A stretch of 64,000 nt of DNA from CADEDH01 sp965262175 (lineage in GTDB: Bacteria; Actinomycetota; Acidimicrobiia; Acidimicrobiales; SZUA-35), in contig CBDHES010000002.1 of NCBI GenBank assembly GCA_965262175.1, positions 558,001-622,000 of the forward strand, in the 5' to 3' direction. Below the pieces are notes generated by a model. It was not told where the DNA came from. It saw only the letters and a list, made by a program, of their open reading frames with translations, and searched no databases. This document shows, piece after piece, positions 7,762 to 15,850 of this stretch (position 1 is its first letter; every line of letters starts with the position of its first letter). The position numbers and the translations under genes were made by a program.

Positions 7762-8223
7762 ATGCTCTCAGTCGGCTCCCAGGCTCCCGACTTCTCCGTC
7801 CCCGACACCGACGGCAACCAGGTCTCGCTCGCCGATCATCGGGGATCGTGGGTCCTGCTGTGGTGGTACCCCAAGGCCAGCACCCCCGGTTGAACGATGG
7901 AAGGCCAGGGCCTGCGTGATCAGGCTCAAGCGTTCACCGATGCCAACTGCACCATCCTCGGCATCTCCTTCGACTCCCCGGCGGACAACAAGACCTTCCG
8001 GGAAGACAACGACTTCCCCTATGCCCTGCTCTCCGACGCCGACAAGGCGGTGGGGACCGCCTACCAGGTCCTCCGAGACGCCGGCGACCAGTACGCCAAC
8101 TTCCCGAACCGTCACAGCTATCTGATCGATGGCGAGGGTGTCATCGTGAAGGCCTACGACGTCACCGACCCCGGAGGCCACGCCGCCGAGGTCCTCGCCG
8201 ACCTCGCTGCGGCCAACCGCTGA
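7762..8223 (+). CDS. Peroxiredoxin with in-frame TGA at the catalytic Cys (putative selenoprotein)
   Basis: Read through one TGA codon at 7891-7893, this is a 153-residue thioredoxin-fold peroxidase of the Bcp/AhpC-TSA group. Residues before the TGA (VGSQAPDFSVPDTDG, WYPKAST) and after it (MEGQGLRD, GISFDSP, FPYALLSDADKAVGTAY, NRHSYLIDGEGVI) are all in one frame and all family-typical. The TGA is codon 44 in TPG-x-T, where the family has its peroxidatic Cys (TPGCT), so selenocysteine is the natural reading. The Bcp resolving Cys at +5 is Gln49; the only other Cys is Cys63. GAGGAGG precedes the ATG by 11 bases. A strong hairpin with bacterial SECIS geometry follows the TGA. The alternative is a miscalled TGC/TGT. 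Confidence 0.85.
7908..7927 (+). promoter_or_regulatory. Candidate bacterial SECIS hairpin
   Basis: Starting 14 bases after the in-frame TGA, 7908-7914 can pair with 7921-7927. This gives a 7-bp stem with one G-U pair and six-base loop CGTGAT. The loop begins 21 bases after the TGA and its second base is G. As I recall the published bacterial SECIS model, it asks for a short stem, a loop about 16-37 bases after UGA and a G in the first two loop positions; all are met. SelB would bind it to deliver Sec-tRNA. It lies inside the coding sequence, as expected in bacteria. Confidence 0.7.
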
Positions 8224-8236
8224 CGATTGCGGCCAG

Positions 8237-8270
8237 GGATCCGGGCCGGCAGCAACGCCCGCCCGGATCC
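8237..8270 (+). terminator. Hairpin downstream of the peroxiredoxin gene
   Basis: A 10-bp perfect inverted repeat (8237-8246 with 8261-8270) with a 14-base spacer begins 14 bp after the peroxiredoxin stop. It is followed by TCGTCGTTCG and not by a clean T-run. It is probably a terminator. A 15-bp direct repeat (8274-8288 and 8293-8307) follows. Confidence 0.5.
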
Positions 8271-8347
8271 TCGTCGTTCGCTCGGATGGGCATCGTTCGC
8301 TCGGATGCGGTCCGGGCGCCCCGCTCCACCTCGTACCCTCGGCGGCC

Positions 8348-8938
8348 CTAGCCGTCGGGCTCGTCGAGCGGTACCGGGAGCACGCCGAACGGTCCACAGA
8401 GGTGGGTCATCACCACGTCGTGCTCGTCGACCGGTAGTTCGGCCACCACATAGCCGCCGGTGACACCGACGAGGCGGGTGCCCGCCGTCAGTCGCGCCAG
8501 GAACCGGTCGTAGTACCCGGCTCCCCGACCGAGACGGGCACCGAGACGGTCGAAAGCCAGGCCCGGTACCAGGACCGTGGCGATCTCGTCGTCGGGGACG
8601 ACCGGAGCGCCGGCGATCGGTTGCTCGAACCCGTAGGGGTGCCGTTCCCGCGGACCAGCGGCGGGATGCACGGTCAACCCGCCGTCGTCGGCCCCACCGG
8701 CGGCCGGAGGGGTCCGGGTCAGGGCGAACGGGCCGAGCTCCTCGACGCGCAACAGCGGACGGAGATCGACCTCGCCGTCGAGCGCGTCGTAGGTCACGAC
8801 CCAACCGGGCCGGGGCTCGCGCCGGAGGAACGCCTGCAGCGCCTCACCGTGACCGCGATGATCGATCACCAGGCGCGAGCGGGCGGCCCGGGCCCGCTCT
8901 CGCCATTCCGCCTTGGTCCGTCGAGTCCGCTGAGCCAT
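8348..8938 (-). CDS. 5-formyltetrahydrofolate cyclo-ligase
   Basis: A 196-residue enzyme that converts 5-formyl-THF to 5,10-methenyl-THF with ATP, returning a stored folate to one-carbon metabolism. The diagnostic block LAFDRLGARLGRGAGYYDRF lies near residues 125-145, with the N-terminal basic helix KAEWRERARAARSR and VVTYDALDGEVDL before it. I chose the ATG at 8938 (MAQRTRRTK) because the family normally begins shortly before that helix. A longer form starting at 9004 would overlap the divergent M20 gene. Confidence 0.92.
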   Translation of the reverse strand: MAQRTRRTKAEWRERARAARSRLVIDHRGHGEALQAFLRREPRPGWVVTYDALDGEVDLRPLLRVEELGPFALTRTPPAAGGADDGGLTVHPAAGPRERHPYGFEQPIAGAPVVPDDEIATVLVPGLAFDRLGARLGRGAGYYDRFLARLTAGTRLVGVTGGYVVAELPVDEHDVVMTHLCGPFGVLPVPLDEPDG

Positions 8939-8979
8939 CGCCGGCTGCACGGTAGCGCCAGCTCGCCTACCCTGGGACG

Positions 8980-10191
8980 ATGGCGGCCACCGATCATCTC
9001 TCACGTCAGCACGCGACCCGCACCGACCTGCTGGCCGAGCTGGTCGGGATCAACAGCGTCAACCCCCTCCAGGCCGGTGAGCGATCGGGTCCGGGGGGCG
9101 AGGGTGAGCTCGCCCGCTGGGTGGCGGAACGGGCGGAGCGCTCGGGCGCGGCGGTGGTACTCGACGAGGCGGCGCCCGGCCGGCCGAACGTGTACGCCCG
9201 ATTCGATGGGGGCGCCGATCGGACGGTCGCCGTCGACGTCCACCTCGACACGGTCGGCGTCGAACACGTCGAGGGTGACCCGTTCGAAGCGACCGTGGCC
9301 GACGATCGGGTCTACGGCCGGGGCTCGGTCGACACGAAGGCGACCCTGGCGGTGCTGTTGCCGTTGCTGGAGGCGATGGGCCCGGCCGAACGGGCCTCGA
9401 TGCCGACGGTGTACCTCGTCGGTACCGTCGGCGAGGAGGCTGGCGGGCTGATCGGGGCCCATCGGTTCGCCGAGTGGGCCGCCGACGGCGGGATCCGGCT
9501 CGACCAGTTGGTCGTGGCCGAACCGACCCTGTGCGCGCCGGTCCACGGTCACCGGGGCGGCGTGGGGCTCGAGATCACCGTGTCGGGCGTGGCGGCCCAC
9601 TCCTCCAAGCCGGAGCTCGGGGCCAACGCCATCACCGCCGCCGCCCGGATCATCACCGCCTTCGATCATGCCCACGACCAACTGACCGCGGCGGAGCCGA
9701 CCACCGACGTCGGCAACGGAACGCTGAGCGTGACGACGATCGAGGGCGGCCTGGCCCGCAACATCATTCCCGATGCGTGCCGGCTCTATGCCGGGCGACG
9801 CACCGCACCCGGCGAGGACCCCGATCAGGTGTTCCAGGAGTTGACCGAGCTGGCCCGCGAAGCTGCGGCCCCGCTTCCGGTCACGGTGGAGATGAGCAAC
9901 GGGCGGGGAAGCACCGGGTTCTATCAGCAGCCCGACTGCGAGCTGGTCACGATCCTCGCCGAGTTGGGGGGCGAACGCCCAGCGACCGCCGGCTATGGCA
10001 GCAACGCCCTCGTGTACGACGACATCGCCGATCAGATCGTCGTCTTCGGCCCCGGGTCGATCGACCAGGCCCACAAGGCCGTCGAGTGGATCGCCATCGC
10101 CGAGCTCGATCGCGCCGCCGAGATCTATGCTCGATGGCTATCGACGGAGGGGGCGGCGGCGGCCCCCGGCCGGGGCCAGACAATCCCGTAA
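8980..10191 (+). CDS. M20 family metallopeptidase/deacylase (ArgE/DapE type)
   Basis: A 403-residue zinc aminoacylase/peptidase of the ArgE-DapE-CPG2 group. Metal ligands are visible in VHLDTV (His88, Asp90), GRGSVDTK (bridging Asp118) and the catalytic Glu pair GEE (152-153). The dimerisation domain (GVAAHSSKPELGANAI) lies at about 200-310. It hydrolyses an N-acyl or peptide bond on a small substrate. Acetylornithine, succinyl-diaminopimelate and other N-acyl amino acids are all possible, and no arginine or lysine pathway gene is nearby. It is divergent from the folate gene. Confidence 0.9.
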   Translation: MAATDHLSRQHATRTDLLAELVGINSVNPLQAGERSGPGGEGELARWVAERAERSGAAVVLDEAAPGRPNVYARFDGGADRTVAVDVHLDTVGVEHVEGDPFEATVADDRVYGRGSVDTKATLAVLLPLLEAMGPAERASMPTVYLVGTVGEEAGGLIGAHRFAEWAADGGIRLDQLVVAEPTLCAPVHGHRGGVGLEITVSGVAAHSSKPELGANAITAAARIITAFDHAHDQLTAAEPTTDVGNGTLSVTTIEGGLARNIIPDACRLYAGRRTAPGEDPDQVFQELTELAREAAAPLPVTVEMSNGRGSTGFYQQPDCELVTILAELGGERPATAGYGSNALVYDDIADQIVVFGPGSIDQAHKAVEWIAIAELDRAAEIYARWLSTEGAAAAPGRGQTIP

Positions 10192-10332
10192 GTCATACTT
10201 CCCGACGATTCCCGCGGCGGCGGGACTACGGGTAGACATCGAGTAGTTAGATGTAGTTGTCACCTCCTGGTGGCAATACCGTGGCTGTTGGCGACCCTGA
10301 TCGCTGACGACACCCCGAGCAACACCGACACG

Positions 10333-10935
10333 ATGGCCCTGTACCAACGACGCGACGCAGCAGGAAGAACCCGGTTCCTCCTAGCTCTCACGCTGTCGAC
10401 TCTGACGGCGATCGCTGTTGCCGCGCCCTTGGCCATCGAAGCGGTGCAGGCCGACGAACCGACGTTCACCGCGGATGGGCCGAACGGTGGCGGCGCCGAC
10501 GATGTGGCCCTCCCCGACCGATCCCTCGACACCTCGGGGGGCGACCTCGGCGGTATCGACGCCCGGCCTCATGCCAAGGGTCAGGGGCAAACCTCGAAGT
10601 CCGACGAGCCCGGGAGTCCGACGACGACGCCCGAGCCGGCCCCGGCCGACGAGACGGCATTGACCAACCCGGAAACAGAGCCGACCACCACGGTTCCCGA
10701 CACGACCACGACGACGGACCCGGCCGCGCCGACCGATCCGACCGACCCCGGCGACACCACGACCACCACCGAGGACCCGGACGCGACGACGACCACGACC
10801 GATGACGAGACGACGTCATCGTCCGGTCCGTCGACGTCGCTCGGCGAGCAGGAGACCACGACCACCACCGAGGAGACCACCACGTCGACCTCGGAGGGTG
10901 GCGAGGAGACCACCACCTCGACCTCCCAGCCCTGA
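10333..10935 (+). CDS. Thr/Pro/Glu-rich secreted or anchored protein
   Basis: A 200-residue protein with an N-terminal signal (RTRFLLALTLSTLTAIAVAA, ending near AVQA). A long disordered region follows, dominated by TTT, TEE and DPT blocks that run to the C-terminus. No folded domain, lipobox or sortase motif is visible. Such regions in actinobacteria often form O-glycosylated stalks. I prefer the ATG at 10333, which gives a compact signal peptide. A GTG at 10270 is possible but neither start has a clear ribosome-binding site. The protein is unrecognised. Confidence 0.6.
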   Translation: MALYQRRDAAGRTRFLLALTLSTLTAIAVAAPLAIEAVQADEPTFTADGPNGGGADDVALPDRSLDTSGGDLGGIDARPHAKGQGQTSKSDEPGSPTTTPEPAPADETALTNPETEPTTTVPDTTTTTDPAAPTDPTDPGDTTTTTEDPDATTTTTDDETTSSSGPSTSLGEQETTTTTEETTTSTSEGGEETTTSTSQP

Positions 10936-11057
10936 CGGGTCGGGAGCCGGCGAGCCCATCGGGCCGGCCTGGGAGCGTCGACATCTCAGCCGCTACGATC
11001 GATGTGGGCGGCGATGGAGCTGCCCCGTCCGCCTTCCCGTCGCACCGGCCGGCTCCG

Positions 11058-11501
11058 ATGTCCGATCCGTTCCCCAATCCTCGGTCTCCGGCGTCCGGCG
11101 ACGGCCTGCCCGACGACTGGGGCGCCCCTCGCTGGGGTGCCCCACCGACGCCACCCCAGCAGCCGGCCCGGACGGCAGGGGCCGATCTCAGGGGAGACGA
11201 CGGAAGCCGGGGCTGGACCGGCGAAGCGTCGGAAGGCGTCTCGCCCGGACCGTGGCGCGCCAGCCAGGCTCGGACCGCGATGCTGTTCTCGGCGCTGGGG
11301 CTGGTCTGCTGCGGTGTGCCAGCCATGATCGGTGTCCTGATGGCGCTCGTCGAGATCCGTGCGATGCACCGAGGGGCAACCGACCCGGCCGATATCGGCA
11401 CCGCACGGGGGGCCCTGCTGCTCGGATCGTTCGCAACCGCACTCTGGCTCGCCGGTGTACTGTTCTGGGTGGTTGCGGCCACGGCGACGATGGGGGGCTG
11501 A
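11058..11501 (+). CDS. DUF4190-like two-helix membrane protein
   Basis: A 147-residue protein. The first 70 residues are Pro/Gly-rich and probably disordered (APRWGAPPTPPQQP). Two hydrophobic helices follow (about 73-100 and 118-145), joined by EIRAMHRGATDPADIGTARG, a layout seen in DUF4190-type proteins. The function is unknown. The next gene starts 8 bp downstream, and the three genes from here to 12981 look like one operon. Confidence 0.6.
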   Translation: MSDPFPNPRSPASGDGLPDDWGAPRWGAPPTPPQQPARTAGADLRGDDGSRGWTGEASEGVSPGPWRASQARTAMLFSALGLVCCGVPAMIGVLMALVEIRAMHRGATDPADIGTARGALLLGSFATALWLAGVLFWVVAATATMGG

Positions 11502-11509
11502 GCAACGTG

Positions 11510-11908
11510 ATGACCACCACCGCACCGGGCTTGGCGACCTGGCACCGGTACGGCCTCGTTGGGGCCGGCGTGATCGTTCTGGGGCTCACCGCCTCAGGCG
11601 ACGACGGCCCGGTCCTCTGCCCGTTCCGGATCTGCACCGGCGGCTACTGTCCCGGCTGCGGGATGACCCGGGGTATCGGGGCAGCGCTGCGGGGTGATCT
11701 GGTCGGCAGCTGGCGGCATCACCCGTTCGTGCTCGTGGCGGCGATCCAGGTGGCGATCGTGCTCGCCGTGTGGGCGGTGGTCGATCCCGAGCGATGGCGG
11801 TCGCTCCGAGCCAGGAGCTCGGTGCTGGTGGCGGCGAACGCAGCGGTCGTCGTCGGCATTTGGGGTTTCCGATTGGCGACCGGGGCCATCCCGGCCCCCT
11901 TCCTGTGA
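11510..11908 (+). CDS. DUF2752 membrane protein
   Basis: A 132-residue protein with three or four hydrophobic segments. It carries the DUF2752 signature CPGCGMTRG (about residues 46-54), preceded by CPFRICTGGY. The family's role is unknown; the Cys-rich loop is its conserved core. A GTG lies directly before the chosen ATG and could also serve. The gene ends in TGA that overlaps the GTG start of the RdhA-like gene by 4 bp. Confidence 0.8.
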   Translation: MTTTAPGLATWHRYGLVGAGVIVLGLTASGDDGPVLCPFRICTGGYCPGCGMTRGIGAALRGDLVGSWRHHPFVLVAAIQVAIVLAVWAVVDPERWRSLRARSSVLVAANAAVVVGIWGFRLATGAIPAPFL

Positions 11909-12981
11909 CCGCCCCCGACGCCACCGATGGGTCGGGCGGTCAGCGACCGGCGAGCCGACGCCCACCGCCCGAGCGGCGGGGTCCCCGCTGGGAGACCCCG
12001 CCGGCGCTTGCCGACCTCATGGGGTCGGTCTCGGGCAACGACCTCAACGGCCACGGGGATACCGAACCCCGCCGCCCGACCGAGGTGATGTGGAACTGGC
12101 AGAAGCAGTTTCCGCACCGGGGGGTGCAGGAGCTGATCGCCACCCGCCACCGCGACCATCCCGACATCGCCAAGGTGCTCCGCTTCGGGAGTCGGGACCG
12201 CTACGAACCGCCGCCGGTTGCTGCCGAGCGGGTCGAACGGTCACCCGCTGCATGGATGGAGGCCGTCACCGATCGTGCGCTTCACCATGCCGAGTTCCCG
12301 GTCGACGATCTTGGTGTGGCGGCGATCGACCCCTCGTGGGTCTTCGAGGATCGCAACGTCGAGGAGCCCTTCGCCATCGTCCTGGTCGTCGAGATGGACT
12401 ACGACGAGTTGGCCACCGCCCCCGAGTGGCCGGCCAGCGCTGAGGTCCAGCGGGCCTACAACCGTGGCACGTATGCCGCCCGGGCGCTGGCCGATTGGAT
12501 CCGGGAGCAGGGCTACCAGGCTCGGGGTCACGGCGGCCCCGAAGGGGGCCCGCTGCTTCTGATCCCCCCAGCGATCGAGGCGGGATTGGGGGAGCTGGGC
12601 AAGCACGGTTCGATGATCCACCCTCGCCTCGGATCGCGGTTCCGGCTGGCCGTGGTCCTCACCGACCTCCCGCTTCGACCCGACGAACGTCGACGGTTCG
12701 GGGCCGACGAGTTCTGTTGGGACTGCCGTGTCTGCATCGACGCCTGTCCACCGGGAGCAATCTTCTCGACCCGCCAGCTCGTCCGGGGTGAGGAGAAGTG
12801 GTACGTCGACTTCGATCGGTGCCTCCCCTACTTCGCCGAGACCTACGGCTGCGCCGTCTGTCTCGCCGTCTGCCCCTGGAGCACGCCGGGAGAAGCGGAG
12901 CGCCTGGTGGGGACGATGAGCCGCAAGCTGGCCCGCCGAGCGGCCCGTGAGACCGGGCAGGGCGGCGCCGCCGACCGCTGA
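11905..12981 (+). CDS. Cytosolic reductive-dehalogenase-like iron-sulfur protein
   Basis: A 358-residue protein started at GTG, overlapping the previous stop as GTGA. The C-terminal third carries two [4Fe-4S] motifs: CWDCRVCIDACP (Cys271, 274, 277, 281) and a second set at Cys306, 316, 319 and 323 within CAVCLAVCPW. The order of these motifs, the W-x-D-F segment between them and the upstream block ELGKHGSMIHPRLGSRFR match the corrinoid-dependent RdhA family, with QueG as a distant relative. There is no Tat signal, so it would be cytosolic, unlike respiratory dehalogenases. No membrane anchor partner RdhB is present. The substrate is unknown; dehalogenation is only an inference from family. 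Confidence 0.8.
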   Translation: MTAPDATDGSGGQRPASRRPPPERRGPRWETPPALADLMGSVSGNDLNGHGDTEPRRPTEVMWNWQKQFPHRGVQELIATRHRDHPDIAKVLRFGSRDRYEPPPVAAERVERSPAAWMEAVTDRALHHAEFPVDDLGVAAIDPSWVFEDRNVEEPFAIVLVVEMDYDELATAPEWPASAEVQRAYNRGTYAARALADWIREQGYQARGHGGPEGGPLLLIPPAIEAGLGELGKHGSMIHPRLGSRFRLAVVLTDLPLRPDERRRFGADEFCWDCRVCIDACPPGAIFSTRQLVRGEEKWYVDFDRCLPYFAETYGCAVCLAVCPWSTPGEAERLVGTMSRKLARRAARETGQGGAADR

Positions 12982-13000
12982 CCTCGCCGCTTCGCCGGCG

Positions 13001-14263
13001 TCAGGACGGGGAGGGAACCGAGGGTGGTGCCAGGAGCCCGAGGGCGTCCTTCAGCTCCAGCACTCGGAGCACCGCAGCGTCGAGCAGGGCGACCTCGAGC
13101 CGGCCGCTCGACACGGCGGCGATGAGGGCGTCGTAGGCCGTCGGGAGATCGGGCGGGTAGAGCATGACGTCGGCCCCGGCGGCGACCGCCTCGACGACCA
13201 GGTCGCCCGGATCGATGGTCGACACGGCGCCCATGTTGAGGGCGTCGGTCATGACCACGCCATCGAAGCCGAGCTCACCGCGGAGCTCCTGGTCGATCAG
13301 GATCGGTGAGATCGTGGCCGGCGTCGACGACGGGTCGATGGCGGGGAGGGCGAGGTGGCCGACCAGGACGATGGCGACGTCGGAGGCGATGGCCGCTTCG
13401 AAGGGGAACCGCTCTCGGTCGATCCAGACCGTCTCGCTGATCGTCAACTCGGGCAGGCTGACGTGGGAGTCGACCTCGGTGGCTCCGTGGCCCGGCCAGT
13501 GCTTGACGGCGGCGGCGACCCCCGACCCCTGGAGCCCGCTGATGGCTGCGGTCACCATGTCGGCGACCACCGCCGGGTCTGAGCCGTAGGAGCGGTTGCC
13601 GATCGCCCCGCTCGTCCCCGGCTCGGCCAGGTCGGCCACCGGGGCCAGCACGACGTTGACCCCCTGGGCCGAGACCTGACGGCCGGTGAGGTAGCCGGCT
13701 TCCTCGACCGCGGCCTGGTCACCGGACAGCAGAGCTGCCGGCGGGAAGACGGTGACCCCGTCGGTGATCCGGTTGACCCGGCCCCCTTCCTGGTCGACCG
13801 CGACCAGGAGCCCGATGCCGGTGTCGGCCAAGGCGGCCCGCTGCAGCTCGGCCGACAGGCTGCCTACCTGGGTGGCGTCCACGATGTTGTGACCGAGGTA
13901 CATGATCCCGCCCAGGTGGTAGGCGTCGACGATCTCGGCCGGCGTCCGGTAGCCGAACACGTCGATGTTGCGCCGCCCGTCGGTCTCGGTGACGGCCGAC
14001 GCATCGTCGCCCCATACGACCGGCATGAACAGCTGGCCGACCTTCTGTTCGAGGGTGAGGGTCGCCAGGAGCTCTTCGGCGGCGCTGGGACCCGCCGGGT
14101 CGGCCTCCTGAGGCGTGGTCACGGTCCGCTCATCGGCCGGGGCGGTCGCCGCCGGCTCGGACTGCAACCACTGGGCCGGGTCATCGGGGCTGGCGGCGCT
14201 GCTGGTGGCGCAGCCGACGAGGGCCAACGCCAGGGCGATGACGGTGGCGACGGTCGCCGCCAT
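13001..14263 (-). CDS. GH3 family beta-N-acetylhexosaminidase-like lipoprotein
   Basis: A 420-residue predicted lipoprotein. The signal peptide ends in a lipobox (ALVGC, Cys18), then a short Ala/Pro linker precedes the (beta/alpha)8 domain of glycoside hydrolase family 3. Family landmarks are LTLEQKVGQLFMP, VAVDQEGGRVNR, KHWPGHG (254-260) and the nucleophile Asp340 in VVMTDALNMGAV. NagZ-type members remove GlcNAc from cell-wall fragments, so an envelope-recycling role is likely. The ATG at 14263 gives a clean signal peptide; longer starts do not. It converges with the RdhA-like gene and is divergent from ung. Confidence 0.88.
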   Translation of the reverse strand: MAATVATVIALALALVGCATSSAASPDDPAQWLQSEPAATAPADERTVTTPQEADPAGPSAAEELLATLTLEQKVGQLFMPVVWGDDASAVTETDGRRNIDVFGYRTPAEIVDAYHLGGIMYLGHNIVDATQVGSLSAELQRAALADTGIGLLVAVDQEGGRVNRITDGVTVFPPAALLSGDQAAVEEAGYLTGRQVSAQGVNVVLAPVADLAEPGTSGAIGNRSYGSDPAVVADMVTAAISGLQGSGVAAAVKHWPGHGATEVDSHVSLPELTISETVWIDRERFPFEAAIASDVAIVLVGHLALPAIDPSSTPATISPILIDQELRGELGFDGVVMTDALNMGAVSTIDPGDLVVEAVAAGADVMLYPPDLPTAYDALIAAVSSGRLEVALLDAAVLRVLELKDALGLLAPPSVPSPS

Positions 14264-14354
14264 CTGCTCCGATCGTGGTCGACTGGGGGATGTCCGGGCA
14301 ACCGCCCCAGGCGGCACGGCGGAGGTTCGCACCCCCTGAGCGTAGGATCTGCTC

Positions 14355-15026
14355 ATGGCAAAAACAGACTGGAACCCGGTATTGCGGGCCGAGCTGTCCA
14401 AGCCTTACTGGTCCGAGCTGCAGCAGTTCGTCCAGGATGAACGGGCGGCCCATGAGGTCTACCCACCGCACGATGAGGTCTTCGCAGCCCTCCACCTCAC
14501 GCCTTATGCCAACGTGAAGGTACTGATCCTCGGCCAGGACCCCTACCACGGGCCCGGTCAAGCCCATGGCCTGTGCTTCTCGGTCCGACCCCCGGTGCCA
14601 CCACCGCCGTCGCTCCAGAACATTTTCGTCGAGCTACGGGACGACCTCGGCATCGAGCCGCCCGGACACGGCTGCCTGACCGCGTGGGCGGAACAGGGGG
14701 TCCTGTTGCTCAACGCCACCCTGACGGTCCGGGCCCACAAGGCCGGCTCTCACCAGAAGCAGGGCTGGGAGACGTTCACCGATCAGGTGATCGCCGCGGT
14801 GAACGACAAGCCCGACACCGTGGTGTTCGTGTTGTGGGGCTCCTACGCCCGCCGGAAGAAGCAGCTGATCGACGGGACCCGTCACGTGGTGATCGAGTCC
14901 CCGCACCCGTCGCCGCTTTCGGCTCACCGAGGGTTCTTCGGATCCCGACCGTTCTCCCGAATCAACGATGCGTTGGAGGCTGCCGGTCGCGAGGCGATCG
15001 ACTGGCGACTCCCGGCCGAGGGGTAG
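14355..15026 (+). CDS. ung: Uracil-DNA glycosylase (family 1)
   Basis: A 223-residue enzyme that removes uracil from DNA at the start of base-excision repair. The water-activating motif GQDPYHG is at residues 60-66 with catalytic Asp62. The minor-groove loop HPSPLSAHRGFFG begins at His184. LLNATLTV and VVFVLWGSYA are further family blocks. The length is standard and the ATG start is well placed. It is a single-gene unit divergent from the GH3 gene. Confidence 0.98.
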   Translation: MAKTDWNPVLRAELSKPYWSELQQFVQDERAAHEVYPPHDEVFAALHLTPYANVKVLILGQDPYHGPGQAHGLCFSVRPPVPPPPSLQNIFVELRDDLGIEPPGHGCLTAWAEQGVLLLNATLTVRAHKAGSHQKQGWETFTDQVIAAVNDKPDTVVFVLWGSYARRKKQLIDGTRHVVIESPHPSPLSAHRGFFGSRPFSRINDALEAAGREAIDWRLPAEG

Positions 15027-15052
15027 GGACATCGGGCCGGGCGTCGGGCCGA

Positions 15053-15850
15053 TCAGTACATCGACTCCGAGGACTCGCCGGCCGTACCGCTCCTGGCCTT
15101 CTTCAGCGCGGCGACCGCACCCGAGACCATGGCCGCCGAGTCGCTGGTGACGGTGACCATCTGGAACCCCTGGGCGAGGCGTTTCGGGGCGACTTCGGGT
15201 ACGGAGTGGATGCCGGCGGCGATCCCTCGGGCTTTGCAGCCGGCGAGGACGGCGTCGAGCGCCTCGTTGAACGACGCGGCCTCCTGGTCGCTTCCCGGTG
15301 GGAGACCGAGCGTGATGCTGAGGTCGGCGGGGCCGATGTAGACGGCGTCGATCCCCTCGACGTCGAGGATCGCGTCGAGGTTGCCGATCGCCTCGGCGGT
15401 CTCGATCATCGGGATGCAGGCGACGGCGTCGTTGGCCTTGGCGGCGTAGCCGGCACCGAAGACCCGGGCGGCCCGGATCGGCCCGAAGCTGCGAGCGCCC
15501 GCCGGGGCGTAGCGGCAGGCCCGAACGGCGGCCTCGGCCTCGGCTCGGGTGTTGACCATGGGGATGATGACACCCATGGCGCCAGCGTCGAGGACCTTCC
15601 CGATGATGCCCGGCTCGTTCCACGGGACCCGGCACGTGACCACTGCCTCGGTGCCGGCCAGGGCCTGCATCACGGGGACCGCCTCGGTGTAGTCGATCAG
15701 ACCGTGCTGGAGGTCGAGGTTGATGTAGTCGAAGTCGACGTCGCCCAGCATCTCGGCGGTGGCCGTATTCGGCGTCGAGATCCAGAGCCCGAGGGTCTGG
15801 TCGCCTCGCCGCCAGGCGTTCTTCAGGGCGTTGGTTGATTCGTTGGTCAC
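15053..15850 (-). CDS. HpcH/HpaI family aldolase
   Basis: A 265-residue class II (divalent metal) aldolase of the HpcH/HpaI/citrate lyase superfamily. Visible features are FDYINLDLQHG, the metal-binding Glu in PMIETAEAIGN and GPADLSITLGLP. Members cleave 4-hydroxy-2-oxoacids to pyruvate or glyoxylate plus an aldehyde; the exact substrate is unknown. Its start overlaps the trkH stop as ATGA, placing it last in the trkA-trkH-aldolase transcript. That is an unusual partner for potassium uptake genes. Confidence 0.88.
   Translation of the reverse strand: MTNESTNALKNAWRRGDQTLGLWISTPNTATAEMLGDVDFDYINLDLQHGLIDYTEAVPVMQALAGTEAVVTCRVPWNEPGIIGKVLDAGAMGVIIPMVNTRAEAEAAVRACRYAPAGARSFGPIRAARVFGAGYAAKANDAVACIPMIETAEAIGNLDAILDVEGIDAVYIGPADLSITLGLPPGSDQEAASFNEALDAVLAGCKARGIAAGIHSVPEVAPKRLAQGFQMVTVTSDSAAMVSGAVAALKKARSGTAGESSESMY

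Noticed and set aside
7897..8223. A short peroxiredoxin gene beginning at the internal ATG 7897
   Set aside because: It would lack the first strand of the thioredoxin fold and the catalytic residue, while the upstream 44 codons are family-typical and preceded by a ribosome-binding site.
10259..10268. CACCTCCT matching the 16S 3' end
   Set aside because: An isolated 8-base match with no rRNA context. It is simply the complement of the AGGAGG noted above.
10138..10347. Minus-strand short frame with AGGAGG before a GTG near 10260
   Set aside because: The ribosome-binding-like sequence is strong, but the frame runs antisense into the M20 peptidase 3' end, codes for Arg/Pro-rich sequence and resembles no protein.
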